The position numbers were made by a program, and so were the translations under genes. From positions 8,804,001 to 8,868,000 of the forward strand of contig CAVNZM010000004.1 in assembly GCA_963693365.1 (NCBI GenBank): DNA of 64,000 nt, in the 5' to 3' direction. Below the pieces are notes generated by a model. The model was not told the origin of the DNA. It searched no databases and saw nothing but the letters and a program-made list of their open reading frames with translations. Below are positions 18,125-31,745 of this stretch, in pieces (the stretch's first letter is position 1; each line of letters opens with the position of its first letter). The DNA is from Amoebidium appalachense. Lineage: Eukaryota > Ichthyosporea.

Positions 18125-19218
18125 TTAAGCATCAGACTTTCGCCGGCTATGTGACATAGACAACACCTGGTCCCAAAGCTTTGTGTTCCTTCTGATTACA
18201 GGCCTTAGCTCTGGTGCGCAAAATTCCTCCAACCTCTGTGGTTGGGGGGTCTCAATAAGACTTTTCGAGCTTCCCCTTTGCCCCAACGGCCTACCGCTTC
18301 CTAGCGAAGAACTCGAAATTCCACCCAAGCTCAAATTTGAGTCCCCCTGAATGGGATTTCTTGTACCGCGGGATTTACGGGATTGGTGGGGTTCTAAACT
18401 ACGCGAAAATTGGAAAGACCATGGTTCGTCCGGAGTACTTTCGGCGGAGGAAGAGGTAAGGCTAATGTTACCCCCCGAGGATGGAGAGTCCCCGTTGAAG
18501 CTTGGCTGATTGTGGTGTGCATAGTCTGAGATTCTTTTTGACGCACGGGTTTTCATTTGCTGTCGGGGGAGAAAGGAAGAGGGTCAGCTCATGAGTGGGG
18601 TGGTGGGATGCAAAGGGGGAGAGAGGGAGGGGGGGGGGGGGGGGGGGGGGGGGATGGTCCGACGGGACACATTTTTTTGGTTCTTGCCGCACTTGTGCAA
18701 GTGTGCATTACACATCGGAACGGTTTTTTACTGCGGCAACAAGAAAAACAGTAGATATTTTTTCCCGTCATGATGCCACTGTGAGAGCTTGTGAACCATG
18801 CATGCCTACACCAAACATGCCAAACACACAGGCAGACGCACACGCACACGCATACACAAGCGCGCGCACACCACACACACACACACACACACACACACGG
18901 CGCGCGCGCGCGCAAAAAAAAAAAAAAAAAGAAAAAAAGAAGAAAAGGGGGTTGGTTGTAAAAAAATAAAGCACACACCTTGAATCCAACCAGGCACGAA
19001 GTACTCAGGGTGCGGGTAACGCCCAACCCCGAACTCGACACGTCGTGTCCCGACGATCTTTTCTTGTTCAGGTGCATTTTAGAATGCTGAGTTTCGTGCT
19101 GGTAAAATATGGCGGCAAAATGGCCCAGCTCCACCGTGTCTACTAGCCCATCCTCGTTTGTGGTCACCTCGATAAAGGCACTTGCTGGTACGGTGTCGAG
19201 ACTTTGACCCCTCTTCAT
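18125..19218 (-). CDS. Two-exon gene: EF-hand-like segment plus Ser-rich basic tail
   Basis: Exon 1 is 19218-18979 (80 codons). Exon 2 is 18559-18125 (144 codons plus stop). The intron has donor AAG|GTGTGT and acceptor CAG|CAAATG, both phase 0, for 224 aa in all. Residues about 17-45 include VTTNEDGLVDTVELGHFAAIF. The loop TTNEDGLVDTVE has Gly at position 6, a hydrophobic residue at 8 and Glu at 12, as an EF-hand Ca2+-binding loop does, but position 1 is Thr rather than Asp, so calcium binding is doubtful. The remainder is Ser/Arg-rich (RKSRGTRN, GSGRPLGQRGSSKS, SHSRRKSDA) and looks like a disordered phosphorylated tail. An in-frame stop 18 nt before the ATG supports that start. However, a CAG also precedes the ATG, so 19218 could be inside an exon with further 5' exons. 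No family is recognised with confidence. Confidence 0.65.
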
Positions 19219-19281
19219 TTTCGTCGGGCCCTGCTAGGTGGCGGTAGTGTTAGAAGGCCTGTTGCCGGTTCTTCGCATCTT

Positions 19282-19312
<31 letters not shown>

Positions 19313-19820
19313 AAACTGGCCTATTTCTTTTTCATTTCAATTCTTTCAAATTGAAAGGATCATACCTCTTATTCCTCTTACATTCTTTCTTTTCTTTTCT
19401 TTTCTTTTTTTTTTCCCTTTCCTTTTCTTTTCTTTTTTATTTTATTTATTTATTTATTTATTTTGGGGGGGGGAGGGGGATAGACGTGTGCGGATGTGCG
19501 TGCATCCAGTTTCAAGACGGTTGTTGGCGTAGTTACAACCGTGATCGATCACACATTCAATTGGAGCCACAGTGCTACAAGTTGTTATTTTGCAAATGCA
19601 TGTGCACCGTACATGTGAGTGCACGTGTGAAGCATGTGTTTGTGTCATGAACAGGGTAATATGTATTGTCACCACGCTCTTGACCTCCGTGGTAACCGTT
19701 GTGGTACGCGGCTACAGTGTGTGTGGTAGAGTGAGTGTGAGTGTGGTGTAACATGTAGGAGTGTGAGTGTGAGTGAGTGTGAGTGTGAGTGTGAATGTGT
19801 GTGTGTGCGCGCGCGCGCGC

Positions 19821-19864
<44 letters not shown>

Positions 19865-20776
19865 TGTGTGTGTGTGTACATATGTGACTTGCTCATGTGA
19901 CTGCGTGTGTGTGTGTGTGTGTGCGTGCGTGCGTGCATGTGTGTGTGTGTGTGAGCCCGCACATGGGTGTATGTGTACGTGCGTGTTTGCGTGTGTGCAC
20001 GCGCTCAATGTTGTTGCCTGCACTCACGTGTATATGGTGAATGGAAGTCACGGAAAACAACAGGCCGGTACACACCTTTGGAGGCCTGTAGCTTTTTGTG
20101 ACGGACAACTCGTAAAGCCCGCCTTTGCAATCATCCGCCCCGTGCATGTTATCGTGTTCGTGTTGTGTGTTTTTGGTCGAGGCCCCTGTCATGAGCGACA
20201 GCGTCCTTCTAATTATAAGTCCGCCCTTTGCTTGTGTTGAACCACACCTAGGAGGTTTGCTTTGCTTTTCTCTACTACCGTGTGAGCTCTTTGTGGCGCG
20301 CTGGTTGCAAAAATCCAACACATCATGATAATTCACCAAGCCACTTGTGGATGCGTGTGAGTTTCGTCCCCTTGATGAGGCCTGTGGGATATCAAGTCCT
20401 GGTGCAGGCATTTTTATGCTCTATGTAAGACAAAAAAAAAAACCAATAATAGGGAAGGTGTGGCAAAGAGAGACGACGATTACTTTTATTACAAATAAAG
20501 CAGCCACGAAGGCATTTTCAGGAAACGTGGCGTTCGATTGTTGGAGTGTGTTGTGGTGACATGTCACATGTGTGATTACAAGTACATAGCCATGATAGCT
20601 GTGGCCCACGGCCCACGGACTACGTACTGTACACAGTCAACACAGATCTAATTGCTTGCAACCAATCGGATGCGCATACTGTTAGATTGGAATCATTGGA
20701 TAACCTGTGGTATGATAGGAATGTTCGATACTCGCACGCCAAGTTCTTCCTAGACTATGATAATTATGGGGTTGCA
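19219..20776. other. Region upstream of the minus-strand gene
   Basis: It contains poly-C (19281-19310), a T/CT-rich tract (19377-19463), and an alternating GT/GA block (19720-20000) with (GT)n at 19825-19877. No convincing exon is seen. Any promoter or 5' exon of the 19218 gene would lie here. Confidence 0.5.
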
Positions 20777-20830
20777 ATGCTGAAAATCTTTTTTTCTTTT
20801 GACTGGATTTATTCGACGGAAAGATATGCG
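20777..20830 (-). repeat. Retroposon 3' end, copy 1
   Basis: Read on the minus strand, this matches 30602-30657 closely: GCATATCTTTCCGTCGAATA, then AATCCAGTCAAA and an A-rich run, then a diverged CAG-containing tail. The shared end contains AATAAA followed by an A-tract, as expected of a retrotransposed transcript end. Confidence 0.65.
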
Positions 20831-20926
20831 AGTTTGCACGGCATACTGAGAAGACAAAAGAAAACTTCACGAGTTATCCAGTAACAAGTGCATACTGAGA
20901 TACCTGAACACTGTGTGAAAATCATA

Positions 20927-21300
20927 TAAATACTCAATGTGACGACCAACAGAATTCAACAAAAAGTCTAAAGTGGTCACATTGCCAGCCAGTGTAGCAG
21001 TCACCCGTAGGGAAAGGGGTAAAACGCGACATAAAAACTCACACATATCAACATGCTTGCGATTAAAAAGTTCAGCACAAAAGTGGCACCAGAAAAAAAC
21101 TTTCCGGAATAGCCAAGGCATTCGATCCTTGACTACCCCGGTTGGAGTTAGCTTAGAGGGCCATTGCCATAGTTCTGCACTGGTACCCAGGCGAGTCCCA
21201 TCAGGGCATCCGATCCCCAAGGCGCTACATCCCAGGATTCGAACCAGGTGCCTCCTGCGTCTAACACGTACTGACATGTTGCCGCACGTGCGACGTTATA
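20927..21300 (-). repeat. SINE/LINE-like element with tRNA-like head (degenerate)
   Basis: On the minus strand, about 21300-21225 contains a B-box-like GGTTCGAATCC in a T-arm-like context preceded by GCGGCAACATG, an A-box-like motif. The T-stem carries a mismatch and no acceptor stem can be paired, so it is not an intact tRNA. Downstream (21082-20927) the translation FCAELFNRKHVDMCEFL parallels FCAEPFSRKHLDRCIYL at 31593-31745. A tRNA head joined to a tail shared with another element is the layout of a SINE. It is degraded. Confidence 0.4.
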
Positions 21301-21324
21301 CATCTACTTCAGGCGGCCCTTTTA

Positions 21325-21329
<5 letters not shown>

Positions 21330-21376
<47 letters not shown>

Positions 21377-21420
21377 AAGGAGACACCGCCTCAGTAGGTG
21401 GTAGCTCCTGCGTCGGAGGC
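21330..21420 (+). repeat. Poly-A run followed by tRNA D-arm-like sequence
   Basis: A poly-A run of about 45 nt (21330-21374) is followed by GCCTCAGTAGGTGGTAGC, resembling the A-box/D-arm of a tRNA. A TTTCGAACTC about 80 nt later could be a weak B box. The likely reading is another tRNA-derived retroposon fragment, not a functional tRNA gene. Confidence 0.35.
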
Positions 21421-23090
21421 GAGGAGCTGAAAATCGACGCCGTTGCAAATGGACTTAATCATTTCGAACTCGACGGCTCGAAGCACAGTAACTCAGGGAG
21501 GAGCAATGGTGGAAAGTAAAAACTTTGTGTTCACGTTTTTAGCCTACTTAGTTTTAAATTTTTATCAAGTATCTAACTTTAAATGCTAACTAATACTAAT
21601 CAACTGAAACCGGTTACCAAAACTGACATTTGTCGGCTCCTGTGCTTTTAGCCTGAGCAAATTTAAACCCCACTAATCTTGTGGTTCTGATGCAGATAGA
21701 TCGTTATTTCATTTATTGGCATGTACCCAGAGAGGCTATTCAGTGGCCAGAGGGCTCAGAGCTGTCCCTTTTCAAACTTCGCATTGCACTCTCATTATGT
21801 TGAGATATTAAAAAAAAATTCTATGTAATTGACTAACCTTGCATTACGAATTATCACTAGCTATTCCATTTGTTGAATGTTTCGATCAAAATATCGGATT
21901 CGGACTATTCAAGTGATCATGAGCCTTTATCTATCCTGGTATGTATGCTGGTATGCAGTCTTGACTGTCTGAGGCCGCTCACAGCTTGGAGCCTAAAGCC
22001 ACGCATATATCGTATATTGTTTATATTCCTTTTCCCCTTCGTTTTCTTTTCCATCTTGAATGAATGACGTTGACTCGCGCCGTCCAGATTGAGCGGGGCA
22101 GAGTGGCTAAGGCTGGCTAAGAGTAGAGGTATGTCGCTGATTGGCCATTGCCAACCTTTATTTATCCAATAGAATTATTCTAATATATTCATATCATCTG
22201 CATTCCACAATCCACACGCGTGCTGGAGCGTGACACGACGACCAGACGACAAGATCGACTGATCGACTCGGACAGAGTCGGACGTCGACTGTCCCGTTTG
22301 ACTGTGCTGTCTACAGTTGTCTATGCTACTTTCTCAGTAGTAGGTAGGTAGGTAGCTACAGTCTATGCTACTTGTGTCTGAGGTAGCTCTTATTTTTCAA
22401 GGGCAAAGCCACGGCCGGGGGACGCGTACGCCTCGGAGAGCGGCTGATCACGTGACTCACCTGCCCTTCGTCGATTTATTCGTACATAGGCTATAGAGGG
22501 CACATGTCAGTACGTGCCAGCCAGCGTCGATTTATTCGTACATATAGGCTAGAGGGCACAGTCAGTACGTGCCAGGTGCTGTCTACACACGGTAGCAGGT
22601 GACTCGTCCAAAAAAACCAACAAACAAACAAAACGCCGGCTGCAACAACATCAACGATGCGATCATGCGAGTACTAAAAGCTGCCTCAAAGGTGACACAA
22701 GCTTAAGTGTGGCTAATAATAACAGTGCACATGCATGACCTCGTTGCAGTGTCCGGGTTCGTGTCGACTTAACAGACACGTAGGGTCTTACACAGCCTGG
22801 CAGGGCTTCCCCCCATGGTCACCCTGCAAACATTTCCCGCGCGCACACGACCGTCCTGAGCACGACCTCTGGAATTTCAACTTCATCCTATGTACATGTC
22901 CTACTGCAAGTGTTACACTGTGTACGGTACACGCGAGGCTCAGCGCGCTCTTCAAAGTTTGCAATTCTATGCCTAGGGCGCCCCTATTATTAAATGATTT
23001 AAAGGGCTACTAGCACCACAACTAACATTAGTAAACCGCGTGCCGATGACATAAAATCACGTGCACATTTTCACACACACACACACATAA
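21421..23090. other. Intergenic sequence without recognisable genes
   Basis: The sequence is complex, locally AT-rich, and contains the tandem duplication at 22469-22575. A 92-codon frame at 22735-23013 has a mixed composition but no splice context or recognisable motif, so it is not called. Confidence 0.5.
22469..22575. repeat. Tandem duplication, about 56 bp unit
   Basis: CGTCGATTTATTCGTACATA begins at 22469 and again at 22525. Both copies continue through GGCT..AGAGGGCACA and GTCAGTACGTGCCAG with small indels. Confidence 0.85.
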
Positions 23091-23092
23091 AC

Positions 23093-23214
<122 letters not shown>

Positions 23215-23310
23215 CACATACACGCACACGCACACACGTGTACACATGCACATCATACACATGCACGCACTCACACACGTGTACACACACACACACACAT
23301 GAACACTTCG

Positions 23311-24104
23311 CAGAACTTCCCACACCTGCTGCACAGTTTTTTTTGCCCAGCTCAATATAGCGTGTACATGCACGCACACACCTGCCAGACACCGTTGTTG
23401 ACAGGTACTCCGAAGTGTATTCAACTTGCTGGCACATACAGACATTTACACTCACACACACACACACACATCTAAACTGCCGCAATCTTACACACACTAA
23501 TACTAATGCTTATCCGGGGAAATAGGGACACTCATACACTCACACACTGTGACACAGTGTCACAGGCTCGCGATTACATGCCGCAAGCCGCGAACGGGGA
23601 CATGCTGTGACTTCAGTGCACGGCGGCGCACGAAAACAAGTATGCAGGCATATTACACCCGGTCCGTGACACACCTATAAACCCACACCCACACGTACAC
23701 ACGTACACACACACACACACAGACAGACCGTGGCAGACACCACTAAGTAACTTCAAAACGTGACATATGATTGCAACATTTCACACACAAACTTCACAAA
23801 GAAAAGTTTTTGTCCCTGAGGTATTCTCTCATAGCCCATGCCCCCCCCCCCCCCCCCCCCCCCCCCCCGGGAAAAAAAAAATCCTTCTCCATTGCAACCC
23901 CAACCCCCAACCCACTTCCTCTACCCCCGTGTCACTCCCCATCCCCCACTCCCCACCCCCCCCCCCCCCCCCCCCCACCCCCCCCCCCCCCCTGTGCACA
24001 CACCAGCATTCATCGCATACAACACACATTCAAGCACACACACGCACACACATGTGCAAGTATCGCAATTTTTTTCTATGTGGCACATCAACCGCGCCAA
24101 GCTG
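23311..24104. other. CA- and C-rich sequence without genes
   Basis: Short CA tracts (23450-23470, 23695-23722), poly-C at 23840-23868 and C-rich DNA at 23935-23992. No supported exon. Confidence 0.5.
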
Positions 24105-26200
<2,096 letters not shown>

Positions 26201-26500
26201 GGGCAATCCAAATGAAACTCAGGCAACATGATATGTACACAATATCTACGTGATCACTATGATATGTACAGTATATTCGTAATAGTAAACATGTACGGCG
26301 TGTACAGATGTTTACAAGGGACCAACCAGATCGGCAGTGTCAACTTATTCTGCCAAAAGCAGAATTAGCAATGCCCCGTGTGAGTAATTGGCGGGTTTCC
26401 AAACGATTGCTCAGCTGGCTTGATCACAAAACATTTTTTTGCGCGTATATCGCAACCATTCTCATCGGACATCTAATAGACATATAAAGGATTTTTCGAT

Positions 26501-27967
26501 TGTTCTTCTGATATCTTTCTAATATCCACAATGCTGCCGTTTAGATATCACATTGATGTACTTACAAAAGACACTGACCTTCTACTGCACGGATGTTCTT
26601 CTGATATCTTTCTAATATCCACAATACTGCCGCTTAGATATCACTGGGATGGCAAGCTTATGTATCATATACTTATGAATTCGATATATAAATATATCCC
26701 TATGCGGATATCGCAATGATAATCTAAGGGCCTCTAAAAGATATGTAGATGATACCTCGTGGACTACTGCTCTGGACAGATTAGGATATTCACTTAATGA
26801 TAGGTTACAGCATATCACATTGATGTACATAGCGACATCTTACCGATATCAATCACACAACACACTAGTCTTTATTTAGATATATCAGGTACATATCCTT
26901 ACGACATGTACAAAGATATGAATTAGATATCGTAGCTTGGGCCTGCAAAGAGGCAGTTGTGATATGTTTGAGATGTAGGACCAAAAACAGATAACATATT
27001 GAATATAAAAGGGATATCAAAAAGAATATCAAAAGGATACCCACAATGCTGCCGTTTTAGACAGAGCGGGATATTCAAATGATAAGTTACAGCATATCAC
27101 ATTGATGTACATAGGGGCATCTTACACATACCAATCACATATATCACAAGTCTTTATTTAGATATATTTGGTACATATCCTTACGACCTGTACAATGATA
27201 TGAATTAGATATCATATCTTGGGCCTGTGGACAAAGGGATATCCGAAAGGATATCAAAAGGATGTCTTCAACATGCCTACTGGTTGTGTACAAGGGTATC
27301 TTCTGTATTACCCCCATGGGCACATAACGATATCAAACAAATGGTTGTAGGTACATCACAACGATGTCCAGATGATATCAAAACAACATCTGTATTATAT
27401 TCAATTTATAAGCATACATGTTATCCATCAGATATCACGTGGATATCAATTTGTATTGTCCCACGACATCAGGTAGATATCGTCATGTAATGCGTATTGG
27501 ATGGGATTAAGATATTCTATAATGAGGGATATCTGTAGGCTATAACAAAGACATCTAACAGATATCGTTTGGGGCACCAATATCCTAAACGTATGTGAAA
27601 CATATCCAAAAGAGCTATTATGACCTTGCTAACATACATATCACTAGGATAGCATATGGATATCATAATGCTATGAGGAAATTTTGAGATTTTCGGTCAA
27701 AAACCAAAACCATCGTGGTTTTCTATGATATCGTAAGGATATCGTAAGGATATCAGTAAAGGATGGGTTTCAGATATGTGCCATACCATAACCAATCCGA
27801 ACCCTATCAAAGATATCATTGATAGGGATCTGATGGGTTCTATCCGGGAATGTTATGATATCTTGTCAGGCTCTTTTTGACGTATTTAGGGTGGGGTTTG
27901 GTATGCCATATATCAAAATGATATATAAGATGGGTTTCGGATGCCGGATGAAGTTTGCTGATGCACT
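26501..27967. repeat. GATATC-rich direct-repeat region
   Basis: The sequence is dense in GATATC and GGATATC. About 26784-26952 is repeated imperfectly at 27070-27232 (offset about 286 bp), sharing TTACAGCATATCACATTGAT, TCTTTATTTAGATATAT and GAATTAGATATC. Shorter copies of TTCTTCTGATATCTTTCTAA occur at 26502 and 26595. The block runs into the assembly gap and looks like satellite or degenerate tandem repeat DNA. Confidence 0.75.
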
Positions 27968-28467
27968 NNNNNNNNNNNNNNNNNNNNNNNNNNNNNNNNN
28001 NNNNNNNNNNNNNNNNNNNNNNNNNNNNNNNNNNNNNNNNNNNNNNNNNNNNNNNNNNNNNNNNNNNNNNNNNNNNNNNNNNNNNNNNNNNNNNNNNNNN
28101 NNNNNNNNNNNNNNNNNNNNNNNNNNNNNNNNNNNNNNNNNNNNNNNNNNNNNNNNNNNNNNNNNNNNNNNNNNNNNNNNNNNNNNNNNNNNNNNNNNNN
28201 NNNNNNNNNNNNNNNNNNNNNNNNNNNNNNNNNNNNNNNNNNNNNNNNNNNNNNNNNNNNNNNNNNNNNNNNNNNNNNNNNNNNNNNNNNNNNNNNNNNN
28301 NNNNNNNNNNNNNNNNNNNNNNNNNNNNNNNNNNNNNNNNNNNNNNNNNNNNNNNNNNNNNNNNNNNNNNNNNNNNNNNNNNNNNNNNNNNNNNNNNNNN
28401 NNNNNNNNNNNNNNNNNNNNNNNNNNNNNNNNNNNNNNNNNNNNNNNNNNNNNNNNNNNNNNNNNNN
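27968..28467. other. Assembly gap of 500 N
   Basis: Exactly 500 N, the conventional size for a gap of unknown length. It separates the GATATC-rich repeats from a retroelement end, so repeat content probably caused the break. Confidence 0.98.
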
Positions 28468-28590
28468 CCTTACAAGTGGTACCAGATCAAGTGGGCAGGC
28501 AAAGATGAATCATTCACCTCTTGGGAGTGTGAGAAAGACTTAGCCTGCCCGGACAAGATCCGAGAGTTCCACCAACGCAGAGGTGACTGA
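28468..28590 (+). mobile_element. C-terminal chromodomain of a probable Ty3/gypsy (chromovirus) polyprotein, partial
   Basis: The frame emerging from the gap reads YKWYQIKWAGKDESFTSWEC, then EKDLACPDKIREFH, ending at TGA 28588-28590. This is the chromodomain pattern (aromatic Y/W cage positions, IKWxGxxxxxxSWE, then an Ile/Phe helix). The position at the very end of a frame and the adjacent repeats suggest a chromovirus integrase tail, with the rest lost in the gap. A host chromodomain gene is possible. No LTR could be delimited downstream. Confidence 0.6.
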
Positions 28591-29288
28591 CGTTGCATCG
28601 TTCCACGGATACATTGACTCATTGTGTGGAGCATGGTGACGTATGTCGCGGACGACATACTTCTTTTTACGGTGGGGCGTGTGGTATATTATACCGGATA
28701 TCTAGTATGGATGTACACAGGTTGAGATATACGCGCACGTGTACATGTATATATACCACTGTGTTTGATCTTAGGTAGGCCAGTATGCATGTCCCCCCCA
28801 GTCTTGTGCACATGAGCATGGATTTAGACATATGTGCACGTGCAGCTTGCAGGATTATTCATGGGAAAACAGATATAATAGTCACATGGGACCGACACGT
28901 AGTAGAGGAACCATGAGCGTTTATGTCATAGTTTTATCATGGGAAAATATGCAAGTAGCCGTGAGGTATGACTGTGGAATGCATCGCTAGTCAAGTACTG
29001 TCACCCGATTGGCTCACTTAGTTTATTGGAACCGTGATGCCATGGGACAGAACCGTGAACCGTATGTGATTGGCTCTCGTAGCCAAAAGAATATACCGAT
29101 GCGCATGTCTGAGCTGCTGTGCGAGCTCCGATATAACGACATGTCGGGGGCTTCAGAGCTCACTCAGTGTGCTCGGCTTACTAGGTGTAAGTAAGACTAG
29201 CACGAAACTTAGCAAAGCGTGGTCTAGTCAACCCCGTTCATTTAAAAATATATTGTTTTGTCACGGACACACGATCATTTTATACAAC

Positions 29289-29295
29289 AGTGTCA

Positions 29296-29373
<78 letters not shown>

Positions 29374-29380
29374 CACTGTG
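29289..29380. repeat. (GT)n flanked by inverted repeats
   Basis: (GT)n of about 72 bp is flanked on the left by CAGTGTCACA and on the right by TGTGACACTG, exact reverse complements. This gives a short stem with a GT loop. Confidence 0.8.
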
Positions 29381-30601
29381 TGTGCGTGTATGCGTGTCAC
29401 AATAACGGTGCGTGCACGTGTAGTCTATTTAGATCTACGGTGTGTGTGTGGGAGCGTTGTGTATATGGGTGTATATCATGGTGTGTCTGGTGTTCTCTGT
29501 ATCCCGCTCTTAGCGCACTAGTTTCCGAATGATGACCGGAAAATGCACGAAAATACAGAAACTCGTTTCTTTCTAATATTTAATGGGGGGGGTTGCGGTG
29601 TAAAACGTCTTGGATCCCACTGACATTTTCAACTTTCAGATTGTGTGGAAACACCGTTGTCTTGAACAGCATTACCGACAAACTGCCGAGGATCCAGTCT
29701 TCCACTCTTCATTTCTTTCTCTCTAGCTCTGTCTTCATTTCTTTCTCTCTAGCTTGAATCCATTGACACCGACAACGACTGATGTGTGACTGTCTGATGA
29801 CTCCGAGAACAACTAAAGTGATCGGCCTACTACCCCCTAAACTGCATGGTTCGAGTGGTTTCAAGTGCCGTCGCGCACCCCTTGCATGGACTTGGCTGTT
29901 GGCATTCTGTACCATATTTTTGGAACTGGCGCACATATTTAAGTATGCGTAATCGCTATGAACTTTTCCAGTTATTTAAGTTATTAAAATCCTCTATTAC
30001 ATCTCAATCCTGATTCAATCGTTCCCTAGAAAAAAACACGGGAGGAAAAGTTGGCTAAAAAAAAAATAAAAAAAATTGTTGGCTACGTTAACAACACAAG
30101 CAGTAGTATAGGGTGTTTATACAAGGCCCCGGAAAGTCCGCGGCAAAACGCCTTTCATTGGTTTACCCTTGGTCCTTTCCGTAGAGGTACGTGACATAAA
30201 GCCAATACGAGAATGCGAATCTGAGAGTGACGGCTTTGCCGCAATGATGTATTGCACTATAGTATACACAAATAAATAATCTTAAATATGTGTTGAAGGC
30301 AAGCAACGGTTCAATATAAATTACATCAATTTATGTACTTATGGACAAGACTGTATTGACAAAGCATCATTTTCTAATAGTTAATAGTTCCATTTTCTAG
30401 TTCTATTTTAACTCGTGATCTTTTTCATTGTTAAAAAAGGCCAATCGCATCCGCCCTAGGCACCAGCAACATGCCGGTATGCTTGGGCAAAATCCGGGTT
30501 GCCGGCGAGCACCGCCTCCTGCTACTTCCTGCACCATCCTGCAAAATCATACAACTTCAGCAATGCGTGGGTGCGATTTCACTCCCCATGTCGAGCATAT
30601 T

Positions 30602-30657
30602 GCATATCTTTCCGTCGAATAAATCCAGTCAAACAAAAAAAAAAACTATTTTCAGAT
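30602..30657 (+). repeat. Retroposon 3' end, copy 2
   Basis: This matches the minus strand of 20777-20830. It has GCATATCTTTCCGTCGAATA, then AATCCAGTCAAAC, an A11 run and ACTATTTTCAGATTGCAT. The two copies are in opposite orientations about 10 kb apart. Confidence 0.65.
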
Positions 30658-31359
30658 TGCATTCCTGTCTCCTTGAAGTCCACCTACGTCATCAAGTCCT
30701 TTCAACCAATCGCATAATTACTTAGAAACCCATATAAGGAAATGCAAAATTACTATAAAAAAAAAGGTCGGAACTTGCGCCGTGACGAACCATGGTCAGA
30801 TGGTGAATATATTCGCGTGCAACACGTGAATATGTATAAAAAGCATCAACTTATTGCTTCATCACATACGGAAATACAATCACACAGCTATCATATTTCA
30901 AGTGGAGCAGTGTCCATAGCAATAAATAGTGTGTAAACCCCTGAGCATGGACAAGTCAAAAAGTTTTATTGTTAGGAGCTGTTGTTTACATTTGTGTAGG
31001 AAAAGCCCGGAATCCGAATCATAATATAATAATCATCATATGCCGGCTACAGCAGCCTCGTGTTGCTGTGACGATTGGCAGGTTCGAGGGACTCATCGGA
31101 TTGGTGAGGACATCACCGCATTGTCTCTCTAGAGCGGCGAATCTTAATTGTGATTGGTGGAGCTCCGATAGCCCGAATCCCCCAACACTTCTAAATGGGG
31201 GGGCGATCGTATGTCCGTACCTGCGCTGCCGGGAATTTTATTAGACCCGTTTCCAAATGTGTGTAACAATATGTAACAAGTAACTACGAAAAAATGACCC
31301 TCGTTATACCAAAGTACCAATATTTCGTGCGTATTTATTGATTTCTACTATATGTAGAA

Positions 31360-31439
<80 letters not shown>

Positions 31440-31592
31440 GTCTGTAACGGAATTTTACGTGGCCTAAATGTCGAAAAGGGAAAATCGTAAACTTTGCTGT
31501 TACCGATTTTGCAATTCTAACCCCTCCTTGTGATATAGCTTGGAAATGTTTATTTGGCGATGTAACCTTTGTTTCCATAAATGTTTGTGTAC

Positions 31593-31745
31593 TTTTGTGC
31601 AGAACCTTTTTCTCGTAAACACTTAGATAGATGTATTTATTTATCTCAGCTTATTCCGTTAGAAATTAGAAGACTGGCTTATTTAGATAATCCTGATATT
31701 ACGTCTATTGACCATCTGTTGAACCACTGTATGTTTAACGAGTTT
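31593..31745 (+). repeat. Fragment of a dispersed coding repeat
   Basis: The translation FCAEPFSRKHLDRCIYLSQL and DITSIDHLLNHCMFNEF parallels the minus-strand frame at 21082-20927. Similar Cys/His spacing near the C-terminus is common in non-LTR retrotransposon proteins. The copy is short, lacks reverse transcriptase motifs and is surely a relic. Confidence 0.4.

Larger units (their letters stand above)
28591..31592. other. Repeat-derived intergenic DNA
   Basis: It may include the LTR or 3' flank of the element ending at 28590. It contains (GT)n at 29299-29371 bounded by CAGTGTCACA and TGTGACACTG, a retroposon 3' end at 30602, and (CA)n at about 31362-31423 followed by (TA)n. No supported gene. 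Confidence 0.5.

Noticed and set aside
21225-21300. Functional tRNA gene on the minus strand
   Set aside because: The B box is good, but the T-stem has a mismatch and no acceptor stem can be formed.
22735-23013. 92-codon frame
   Set aside because: No recognisable motif, no splice context, no upstream signal; chance cannot be excluded.
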